Below, piece after piece: positions 26,301-37,115 of a stretch of 64,000 nucleotides of DNA (position 1 is its first letter; each line of letters starts with the position of its first letter). The position numbers and the translations under genes are program-made. Below the pieces are notes generated by a model, which saw only the letters and a list, made by a program, of their open reading frames with translations, was not told where the DNA came from and ran no database searches. Source of the stretch: Mansonella perstans (lineage: Eukaryota > Nematoda > Chromadorea > Rhabditida > Onchocercidae); contig JBAMDO010000231.1 of assembly GCA_037074765.1 (NCBI GenBank), forward strand, positions 1 to 64,000, in the 5' to 3' direction.

Positions 26301-28721
26301 GTATTATTATTATTCACAAAAGAATGATTTCTTTTCGTGATTACACTTATGTAAAGGTGATTGGGTAATTGCTGAAAAACTGCAAATTATTATTTTCGAT
26401 TAGCTGACAATTTACCTGTTTGGAAAACGGGATCCATTTTGGAGCATTACTTTCAGTTGTTCGTACTGAATTCTGTTGCCAGTCCTGCGAAAATCTACCT
26501 TTTATACGCTTGCGAATTTGAAAAAAAAACTTTAAAAAGCAAAGATTCATTTTGAACATTTTTGCTGCTGCAAAAAAGTACTACAAGAAACCTTCTCCAT
26601 ATTCCATTTTTCGATCATCTTTTTAACACTGCCACCCAAGACCTTGCAATTAGTTTCGTTGATTAGCAACATTCCATTCTCGACTGGGATTTTTCCAGCT
26701 AGACAAATTTTTGTACCCGGTGGCGTTTCTGCGCTGAGAATTTTAATAGCGACAAAAATAAAGAAACAGAAAAAAAACAATTAACTTTTTAAAGATTCGC
26801 GGAAGTTGTTAAAGTTATGTAAAATTTTTCATTGTCAATATCAAGGTTATCAGTGGTGCACCAATATTTAGACATCAACTTCCCGAATGTTAAAAATGAT
26901 TTAAAAGAGATATACTAAAATCCCGCATCAGATTACAATGTTTCAAATAGCATACTTCAACTTTGGTAAAGGTTCAAACAATAATGCTTGAATGCTGGAA
27001 AAACCATCACTTAATTGAATCTTGATAAGACCATCGGTATGCTTTGTTTCATTATACTTTGGATATGAAATATTGCGTTGCCTTGTAATTTGAACTACCA
27101 AAGGTCCCTGAAGATCATGCGCTTTAAATCAACTGAAATTTGAGTAAATGTGAAATTCAGAAGTTATTTACGATTCACCAATAATTATTAAAAGGTTAAG
27201 TTGCGATAACTAGATCGTCTGGTCTTTACTGGATTACTGTTAAGAACATTGAAATGCTCAAGTACAAAGATGCACTTCAAGTCCATCATTTTATAAGTCC
27301 TGATTTTCGGAATAATCGATCAACTTTTGTTCTTGGTTACCTTGCTACAAATACCTACCAAAAATTGAAATCTATTTCCTACTAATCCTACGCTAATTCA
27401 ATTGTGAAAAGTTGACGTTGGAGCTATATCAATGCTAAAAAAAATTTAAGGCCTCTTACGTAAGATGAAGGAAGCGAAAAAATTTGCAAAGTTTGGAAAA
27501 AAAGTACTCGAAGAATATCGAAAAAAATTGAAACAGTAAGATAAATAACAGTAATATCAAATTGATCATACGCATCAACATAATTTAACTTACCTTAAAT
27601 TCACCTAATTGTTTATTGATACGATCTGAAAGCAAAGGCAAAGCATATTCACGAATATCAGCCTGAAAAAGATACAAGAAATATTTATGAAAAATCGTAT
27701 GTTTTTCGATGATACCATCAAATAAATTTATTCATTCCAACTGAAAAATAAAGTAATGAAGTACATAATTTTGAAAAGAAAAATGCGAAATAGAATTGAG
27801 GCATAAAATCATAATTTAAATTGAACTTGCTGTTTATGTCATAAATTAGGCGAAATTAACAATGATCACACATTCGCAAAAAACTCTTTTACGAATACAA
27901 AATACACACAAAAAATATCGCTTATGGATTTGTACCTAGGAGATGATATTTCCTAAAGGTTGAAAATCCATTAGGAATGAGGAATCGCACGATTAATATT
28001 GCTCAATTTATAACCACATGAATATATCATAAAATTTAACATGTGGGATATGTGAATGAGCATAATCGTTCGAGTTTAAAGAAAGAAATATCTGGATAAA
28101 TGACTGCTACTTCAATGATATGAAACGTGCAAACTAAATTCAAAAATCTGTTTGAAATAATTTGTGCAAATTTCATAAATATTAGCTAAACACAAAACAC
28201 AAACTATCCGATGAAACATTAGTACTGTACATAAAAAATGAAACATTAGTACTGTACACAAAAAATTAAACTACATGTACTTCCTTATAAGATATTCATG
28301 ATGTGATACATTTAATATTCATAACATAACTCTTTAATTTTTTCCCTTCGAACAACTTTTACAATTTGCTATGAAGATATACTAAAAAAAAATATATACA
28401 TTCATGCTCTCTATCTCATCCCGAAACTAATATAGCACCCAGACCGGAGAGAAGTTAAGGCGGAATGATAATATCGTGCTTGATTAAAGTGATTTCTGCT
28501 TTAACCTTTCGCAAGAATTCAAGAGTTCTTTTACAAAAGTATTTATATAGAGAGATAATTTAAAGTTAACTTACATCGAGAAGCCGTTTCCTCAATTGAT
28601 TAACATCCTGAATTTGTGAAATTGATTCACCAATAAAATCATTCAACTGTTTTCCACTTATCGGCCATCCCTCACATATCAGGTTACTGGCCATCTTTTC
28701 CAGTACATCTTCGCCGCTCAT
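23304..28721 (-). CDS. TDRD3: Tudor domain-containing protein 3 (TDRD3)
   Basis: Methylarginine-reading scaffold that partners topoisomerase 3-beta in RNA/R-loop metabolism. Exons on minus: 28575-28721, 27594-27662, 26956-27107, 26592-26733, 26416-26484, 25981-26163, 25684-25782, 25285-25425, 24896-24977, 24611-24826, 23923-24176, 23304-23423. They sum to 1674 nt, all phases agree, giving 557 residues. Residues 1-170 are the RMI1-like/OB-fold region (AETPPGTKICLAGKIPVENG, GGSVKKMIEKW), nearly colinear with vertebrate TDRD3. Residues 300-320 carry the conserved NPPTLFDFLQSK block. A disordered Arg/Asn/Gln-rich middle follows. Residues about 503-557 are the Tudor domain (WKIGDKCLAPWSDGQ, then FYPSTLISL and EYDEYGNRSSV with aromatic cage residues), ending soon after. 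No clear UBA domain is visible where vertebrates have one. The last intron appears to start with GC, not GT. An AG directly precedes the ATG. Confidence 0.93.
28211..28264. repeat. 27-bp tandem duplication in TDRD3 intron 1
   Basis: Two adjacent units beginning ATGAAACATTAGTACTGTAC (28211-28237 and 28238-28264) differ at one base. Confidence 0.8.
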
Positions 28722-30040
28722 CTATTAATATATTAGACCAATATAAAAAGAGCAATTTTCGCATAAAATTCTATTTCAAGTATATATAAAATTGTTAGAA
28801 AATTAACTTTACTATTGTAATATAATAGTAAATAATGATTTGAGATAAATACGTGAAACTGATGAAATTTCATTTCTTCGTGATAAAAATTAAATTGCAA
28901 CTAGCAAATTTTAAAAAACCATCAAATATACTCGCATAAATAATATGAAGTTTGATTGAAATAGCACTGGACATAACTAAATTAAATACAAATAACATAA
29001 TATGAGTAAATAATATTATCATCTATTGAAAATAAATAATCATCATTTATTATCATTATAATTAAAGCAATCATTTTTTAGATGAATTTTATCAATATAT
29101 TTCAAACATAGCAGCACGAAAGCAACAAAAATAAAATAGTAATAACAGTAAAAAATGATTTTCATGAAACTATTGACAAAATGATTAATCTAAATTATAT
29201 TTAATCAGATTTATTAATTTCAGAAATATCATATATTTAATAAAATTAAAATTTTAATTACGCGATTCATATGAAAAATTTGGTATGAAAATTTGAGAAA
29301 ATTTGAATTTAACAAAAAAACAAAAGACATAGAAAGATAAACTTTTGTTACAAAAGGAGCACAATTTACCGACCGCTTTTTTTTTGAAGTATTAGTATGA
29401 TAAAAACTGAAATGTGAATTACGAAATTAAAATTATATATATATATATATATACCATAAAATTATGCATTTGGACAGAATATTACATGATTGTTGAATTG
29501 AAAGAATGAATAAACGAGAAAATGATAATTTCCATTGATAGTTAATACATTTCATTTTTAAAACAATATTGTTTATTTATCTTAGAAAGTTAATTATTTC
29601 AATTTAATTCAAATTTTGAACTTTACCAGAAACTGATAAGTAATCCCAAACATAACAAAATTTATAGCAAAATTGAGCGTTTTTGATCTTCACTCAACCT
29701 ACTGGAAAAATATTATTACCTCCAATTAATCTTCTTTCAATAATTTACTCTTTTCGCATGTCGAATGTAAACCTGCTACAGATAAGTATTTTCCTGATCC
29801 GGCAAACAATATAGTTGATTGATGATTACTGTGTTATTTATAAATTTTTACTTATATTATTTATTTATTACATTAAATAAAGTAAAAAATAACTTTACCA
29901 ATAACAGACAGTTTTATTCTCTTCAATTATATTTTTCTCAATTTCTCTCACTCTCCTCGTTGCTCATCATCACCATGCTATTTTGTCTTTTCTAATCATT
30001 CTCTGTTGTTTCTTAATATTTCACACATTCTCTTAAATAA
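28722..30040. other. Divergent intergenic region upstream of TDRD3
   Basis: AT-rich, with an AT microsatellite near 29436-29453 and no supported exon. Together with the minisatellite that follows it separates TDRD3 from NAA40, so both promoters should lie here. Confidence 0.6.
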
Positions 30041-30290
30041 TGGCTTATTATATCCCGGTAATTCTTTTATATAACTTGTTATTGTCCCGGCAATTCTTTT
30101 ATATGGCTTGTTATTGTCCCGGTAATTCTTTTATATAGCTTATTACTGTCCCGATAATTCTTTTATATGGCTTGTTATTGTCCCGGTAATTCTTTTATAT
30201 AGCTTATTACTGTCCCGGTAATTCTTTTATGTGGCTTGTTATTGTCCCGATAATTCTTTTATATAGCTTATTACTGTTCCGCGAATTCTT
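30041..30290. repeat. 32-bp minisatellite, about 7-8 copies, with 64-bp higher order
   Basis: The unit reads roughly TTATTGTCCCGGTAATTC followed by TTTTATATGGCTTG. Copies alternate between a GGCTTGTTATTG version and an AGCTTATTACTG version, so pairs form a 64-bp repeat. The array ends about 215 nt before the NAA40 start codon. Confidence 0.9.
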
Positions 30291-30499
30291 GTTCTATTTG
30301 GAGAAATAGTAATACCATTGCAACATATATTTCCGGCATACTGGAGATCACTTAAAGATGGATCTAATAATTGGAATCATATCTTCATGAACAGTTTTCA
30401 CATATGGCTAGACCATCATGGTCTGTGTTGAATTGAATAGGTGTTGTAGTTGAAGACAAGTCATTTCATTTCAACAAATTTCTCCTTGCGAATGTTATC

Positions 30500-30506
30500 T
30501 TTCCAG
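30500..30506 (+). promoter_or_regulatory. Possible spliced-leader acceptor of NAA40
   Basis: TTTCCAG ends one base before the start codon at 30508. The position directly ahead of the ATG, without an upstream coding exon, is typical of nematode SL trans-splicing. Confidence 0.45.
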
Positions 30507-30507
30507 G

Positions 30508-32444
30508 ATGAAATTGGATGTAAAAAAAAAGTTGGTGAAGAAGGCTACAAAATTGTTGAATACTGAAAATGCTATTGATGGTAGCATACGTTTTGAAAAT
30601 ATTCCCAGGTTATTTTCTCATATTTTTCTATATTGAATAAGTTGGCGTTAGTTATTTTTCATTGGATAAGTTGATGGTAATTCTTCAAATCAAAATCAAT
30701 TTTAAAAGCAGCTCGGCGAAGAAAAAGCCTACAGACATTAGTTACAACATCTTTTTTTTTGTCTTCTGAACGGTTGACAAATAGTTATCAAATATTGCTA
30801 TTGTTTAATTTTAACAAAAAATTGCTTAAATTAACTTCACTCAAAATTTTCTTTTTTAATAGTATTTTTGTTCTGTTCTCAATACAAAACCGTTGTTTTT
30901 GTTTTTTCCCTACTAGATTATTATTGTTTTATTTCGAAGGAAATTTGATGGAATATTTTTCTAATCATTAGCCATTTTCTTTTGGAATATAGTTTGTTTA
31001 TCAATGAATTTTCAGTGAAAAAGTTCATTTTACATTTACTTGGGCTACGCATCTGAGTGACGAAGAATTTGAGTGGATTTTCAAGTTGTTCGAGACTAAT
31101 ATGCGCACAATGTATCAAATCTCTCAATGGGGTTACGATGAAGTGAGTAAAAAGCAAGAACTTCGAGCAACTACATCGAGGTATTTGTATGGAAGAGTCG
31201 TAACATAAGAATGTTTGTATTAGAGTAAAATGAAAGAGATGAGTTTATTTTTTTGGTTAACTGAATTGTAAATATTAGTTGATAGAAATAATCATTCTAC
31301 ATGCGAATAATTACTTTTATCAGATAGAACATATCTCATATTCTATGTGAATATGTTCTATCTCATATTCTATAAAAATAGTCTGATCGATTAGATTGTG
31401 GGAGAAAACTTATCAGATTTTTTTATTTTAGTTTATTATTCTTGACTTTATCATTTTGTATTGGTAAATAAGATCTTAGATGGAAATACTACTTACAGAT
31501 ATGTTATTGCGAAGAATCAGGACGGTAAATCGATCGCTTATTTACATTATCGTTTTGTTATTGATTTCGATTCAGCTGTATTATATTGGTTAGTCAGTGT
31601 TTGCATATCACATACCATTTTAAAGTTACAGTACTGCTTTTATTTTTCCAAAAATTGAATTTGTTAGTTTTTTGCTTTTATTTATGCTGAAACTTTTTGC
31701 TGCGTCCAGTATCTTTTCATTTCAGTTATGAGATACAAGTTGAAAGCAAATATCAAGTTAAAAATATTGGATCGGCTCTTTTGTCCATTATCGAATGTCT
31801 TGGGAAAAAGTAATTACCATTATGTTGCTTAATTTTTTTTTTATTTTTTGGATGGTAGGAAATGGATCAAAAGGAAGCTCTGTAAGGCTTCAGTAAGTAG
31901 TCGATAATTGGCTATCTTATGCCATATTTAAAATTTTTTTTTTCGGGAATTTCGGAGAAATTAATAAAATCAAATTTATGTTAACTTGTAATAGATTCTG
32001 TTGCATGCAGTTCCTGAAATAGTAATTCTCAGGATGCTCTCAATTCTTATACAAATGACAATATTTAGATGGCACATACTGTTCGTGGTAAGTGGGAGTA
32101 GCTCTTCTCAGTAGTATTAAAAACAAGGCATTGGACACTACATGACTTGCCTGATTTTATTTTCAGTTACTTTTTATCGCCCTACCTCATTCTGTGTTGA
32201 TGAACTAGCACCAACTTTAACTTGGACCATTATTAAATTTTAATTTTATAATAATAAATTTTTGATAAGCTAATTATTTCAAATTCTGAATAGTTTCAGA
32301 ATGTCAATGGATAAATTAATGGCTACAGTGTTTGCATTTAATGGGAATTCACTTGCATTTTTCCACAAGAATGGATTTAGTGCTGATCCATCATGTCCAG
32401 ACAATGGTGATTATTTGATTTTATCAAAGCCGTTATCTGATTAA
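30508..32444 (+). CDS. NAA40: N-alpha-acetyltransferase 40 (NatD, histone H4/H2A N-terminal acetyltransferase)
   Basis: GNAT-fold enzyme that acetylates the N-terminus of histones H4 and H2A. Exons 30508-30608, 31016-31180, 31499-31588, 31726-31809 and 32300-32444 join in frame to 194 residues (human NAA40 is 237). Family marks are ETNMRTMYQISQWGYDEVSKK (exon 2), IAYLHYRF (exon 3), LYCYEIQVESKYQVKNIGSA (exons 3-4) and TVFAFNGNSLAFFHKNGF (exon 5). The N-terminal exon is Lys-rich (KLDVKKKLVKKATKLL) as in the family. The acetyl-CoA loop reads Q-V-K-N-I-G, whereas the usual form is R/Q-x-x-G-x-G/A, so the first glycine is replaced by Asn. The protein lacks the His/Gly/Cys-rich C-terminal tail of vertebrates. 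Start chosen just after a TTTCCAG acceptor. Confidence 0.92.
31322..31363. repeat. Perfect 13-bp inverted repeat in NAA40 intron 2
   Basis: AGATAGAACATAT (31322-31334) is the exact reverse complement of 31351-31363, with a 16-nt loop. CTCATATTCTAT is also directly repeated at 31335 and 31362, so the hairpin overlaps a small tandem duplication. Confidence 0.75.
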
Positions 32445-34027
32445 CGATCTCACTGATGTGACTGCTTTATAATTCCACTTAAAAAAAAATCGTTTATTTT
32501 ATGCTTTAAATGTACATAAACGTTATTTCTATTTTATTATAATTAGCATAATTTACTACTAGCTGGCAGAAAAAAAGAACAGATTCTTGCAAATTTAATA
32601 ACTTATCATAGTTTAGATAAAAATGGAATAATTTATAACCCAAGTTATAGAGCACTAAAAAAAGATATTTATGTATAAATACATACTGAAAACACATAAC
32701 AATTCAATGAGTTGCTAGTATGCACAAATGAAAAAGACATAACCGTTGCACTTAATGTAGAAAAAATGTATATATGAAATACTTGATAACTCCAAGATTG
32801 TCCTCTTCCGCTATGCTGATCCCATGTTCGAAATATAGGTATTGATATCGAATATAAAAGACGTAGAAATTCCTGGAGGGGGGACAACAGAGTTCGCTTT
32901 TAAATGATAAAATTTAAGGATATGTTTAAGATTTACTAATTTAATGTGCAAGTATAGAGATTCAATTGTCAAACATTCAGATGGGTTGCATTAACTTATC
33001 ACATATCATTTATTTATAGCTGATACTGTGCTCTGTTTACAGTAATTTTCATTTTTCATTATTTAGCGCATTTTGAATTTATGAGATTCGTTATATTCAA
33101 TAAAGAGGTCACTTTTAAATCATTGATTTTCATGTTTGTTCATTGTCTATGTTTTATTTCGAATGCATTGATATCTTTACTTGTATTCATCATAAAAGTA
33201 AAGTCGAATTATAGTTATGACCTCTGTTCTTATACCTCCTCTTGTCACCTTCCTAATTGGCCCTAATTGGACCAAATTTAGATGTAATTATTATTAATTC
33301 GAATTAATTATCATGTTAAAATGTCATTTTATGTGAAATTAACAAATACGCAAACATCAATCAGTTCATTGTTTGCTCATAAAAAAAATTATGTAATACT
33401 CAGTGCTGTTTCTTCTAAAATCGTTTTCATCGATTTTCTTATAATATTCACTAATTTGCTTAATATTACTCAACTTATTGATTGCTTATTACTTTGATAA
33501 AAGTAATGTAGGAGTTAAGTAAAAAGAAATGATTTCAGATTTGCAAGTAAATATTCATGAATTAGAACACATTTAAAAATATATCATTTAACGCTAAGGA
33601 AAGAAGAAAAAAACTTGTCCAATCCTTTGAACAAGAAATTACAATTTTATCTCTGTATGTATTGTTTACAATTTAAGAGATTACTAACGAATTCTTATTG
33701 TATTACTCGAAAAAAAAAAAAAAAAAAAAACAGTAATATCGGCAAAACAATGTCCTTACTGTATTATTTGAGAAGGATACGATAATTTTCTAAATAATAT
33801 ACTTTGAATTTTTTTAAAATCTACAATGTCTATCATATTTCATACAAATACACACAAAAAGACATAAATAATACTACTTCATCTCCATTTTTCTGTAACA
33901 AACAAAAAAAGTCACAAGTTTAAAGATTCTGAGCAAAAAAGTAGGGAACGAAACTTGATGGTTGCTTTGAAAGAAAAATGTTCATTGTACCCGGGCTGAA
34001 CAGCTATAACCAAACTCTTCTAAATAA
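32445..34027. other. Convergent intergenic region
   Basis: About 1.6 kb between the 3' ends of NAA40 and the secreted-protein gene. It is AT-rich with an A run near 33710-33730; no exon or RNA gene is recognised. Confidence 0.6.
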
Positions 34028-37000
34028 TCACCGTTTCCTGCCTGGAGCAAAAAGGTACTGGAATTGCGGTGGTACGGTAGGAATTAAATGGTCTGGTATA
34101 GTGTAGTTCCTGATGAATTTTACAAGCTAAAAAATTGTTTGAATTATTTAATATGAACGAATAAAGTAGAAAAAAATATCTTTGACATATTTAAGAGAAA
34201 ATTGCACTGGTTTTTAAATTGATATTTCTTTAAAAGTTTTTCTGTTTTTATTTCCATTTTTGATTATAATAAGTATTCCCAAAAAAAAAAAAAAAATTTT
34301 CATTATTTCAGAAATTTTTTAAAAATTGCTCTTTTTTTGTATTTTTTTAAATGGATTGTTTTATTTAATCAATTTTAAAGTGCAAATCTTTCAAGGCTAT
34401 AATACCTGTTCTTTGATAACATCCAATGCACCGCCTGTATTTGCCCATCGTTGTAACCGCTGTAAATTATCCAGACCAATTGTTCGATCAATGTGGCCTA
34501 GCAATTTAGCTTGACTATCTAATTTTTCGCTGCCTAATGCAACCTAAAAATTTAGGAACTGTTAAAATAATTATTTGGAATATGTATATATATAAAGAAA
34601 CTGTAGTATTTTACTACACTACAGAAAGCATCGTCGGTATACGATAGTAGACGGAATACTATATTCCTAACAATATCGTGTACTATCAGTGACTGTATTA
34701 CTGTAATATTTGGTGTTCTACATGATAATCGGCGGCATATTGTATTAATTGGTAATAAAATAATTCATTAATAATTGTATTTATTACTGATATCATCAAG
34801 AGTATCATTACCGGCATAATTGATTTATAATATTTATCTCTCTTGCTTACAGTGTAAGCATAAAAAGAAGGAAAAATAAGGCAACAATTATTCTGTAAAA
34901 AAAAAAATAAAATGCAGAAGTAAATAAGATCCTATTGGTAACGATTTAATTAAGGTGATAACTAAACTACTTTCATGAATTTTCGAGAAAAAATATGCAA
35001 ATACAAGATTTACTTCTAAAATATCGATTGCAGCAGATTCAATTGGCGTACCCTGCTCGAAATGATTGATCGCTTGATTGAAGCCAATATCTGCTCTAGT
35101 TAGGAAATTCAATAACGCTGATGGTTTAATCTGGAAAAGTTTAAAAAAAACAAATGTGCTTTTGAATTCCGAATTTTGAATTTAAGCAATCAAAGTTTTG
35201 AACATTTAAATTAAAGGCTAGGAAAATAAAAATTTAAAAAGAGGAATGACAAATGTACAGTTCTAGTAATTAATGTGATAAAAATGCAAGAAAATGAGTA
35301 TTTTTTCCGTTTAAGATTGTCGCTTTTTTTAATTTAAATTTTTTTGCATAAGAAAATTTGTTGACAACAAATGAACCTTTGTTTGAGTTCAATTAATTTC
35401 TTTTTTAAATTTCAAACGACAGAGAGAATGAATGAAAAAGGTCAACGTTAACTTCATAAATAATGCATGAAAAAGAATGTCATCAAATTAATTTGAAAAA
35501 AAGAAAAGTGACAAATTTTATGATAACTGTGCAATCATGTCATATCTGAATTCCTTACTTCATCGTAAAATTGTTTTGAAAATTTCGCAATATATTTTAA
35601 AAATTTAGAATACCTTAGATTACTTAGATTACCTGGAAGAAACTTAGATTACCTGGAGGAAACTTAGATTTGATGGAGGAAAAAAGATTTTTTATCATTG
35701 CTTATCATTGTTTGCATCACTCATGTTGTAGCGGAAATAACTATACTGATATTTATAATTAAATTTTAAAAAAAGCAAAAAAAATAACGGACCGTGGTAG
35801 GCGGATTTTGTGTTCTAATATGGCGATCTGATGAGGTGGGTAAGATGCCGGCTACAGCACCACCAATTCCAACTGCTGGTACCGGTGGCGGGATAGCTGC
35901 ACCAGATATAATTGGTGGACCGAGACCATCACCGGTTGGACCAATTCGATTTGGTGTTAATGCCGATTCACCCGTGAATATTGATTCTTTCAGTTCATTA
36001 TCTTAATAACATATCATTACACAAAATATATCCAACATGTGCAACAAATTATTTACAAATACAATTCATCAATTAATTCATTGAAATTTTAAAATGCAAC
36101 TACAATTTGTTCTTTGCTTTTTTTGAATGAATTTTTATTTTTAAATTTTTCAAAACTAAGCTGATCTTTAAAATCAAAAAAATTACCAAAATTTCCGGGT
36201 TCCGGTTGTAATTCATGAAATGGATTGTTTAATATCGGTCTTCCTTTCCCTGTTCCAAAATCACCATCAAAATCTGAAGGTGGTGATGCAGGAATCAATC
36301 CAGAATTTTGCAATTTCGTTTCTGGCAGTGATTTTTCTACAAGTTCTGATGAAGATGACGAGATCAATGCTGTTGTTTCACTGGAACTAGCAATTTTTTC
36401 CGTTGTCATTTCTGTTGTTTCAACATTGCTGAAATTTTAATAATTTTTCATTTTTGCAAAAACTACGAAAACACTAAAGAGCATTAATGTTTTGAAAATT
36501 TCAATAAGATCTTTTGAAGTCGCCGTCTGAAAACTTTTTGTTGAAATTATGATGAATATTCGATATTTCCAATATTTATGAGTAAAAATTTCAGAAAAAA
36601 ATGTGATTCTTAGATTGCTATCAAAATTACTGTAAATAGAACACTTTATATAGCTAGCAAAAGAAGAAATAAATCACTCGTTAGGATTGTCATCTGTCGC
36701 TGGCTTCTGATCGTTGTTATCAAGAACGCCTATACCATCAGTCATACTAAAATCAACTGGTGGTTTTTTACCATCACCAAGTGCCGTTAAATCAAAATCG
36801 TCAATCGGAAGCTTGTCATTGCCAAACTGTGCATCATTTTCTTCAATTTTATTATTTTTTGATGTGATCTCTGCCGATTTACCTGAATTATCAAAACCGG
36901 TTGATGATGCATTAAAACTGTTCCAACTCACTCGATGTATCCATCATTATTAACTATGGCATCAATCGAATCACTTGAAAAATCTATCGTGAAAAAAAAG

Positions 37001-37056
37001 ATAAAAATAATTAAAAATTTTTGGAAAGGCACTTTCAAAACAACTCACAACTCATA

Positions 37057-37115
<59 letters not shown>

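Noticed and set aside
28420..28500. Locally GC-richer stretch that might be a small RNA gene
   Set aside because: No tRNA boxes, no cloverleaf and no recognisable snoRNA motif pair could be made out.
35794..36006. Plus-strand Pro/Gly-rich frame
   Set aside because: Shadow of the minus-strand exon 35793-36001, which joins in phase with its neighbours.
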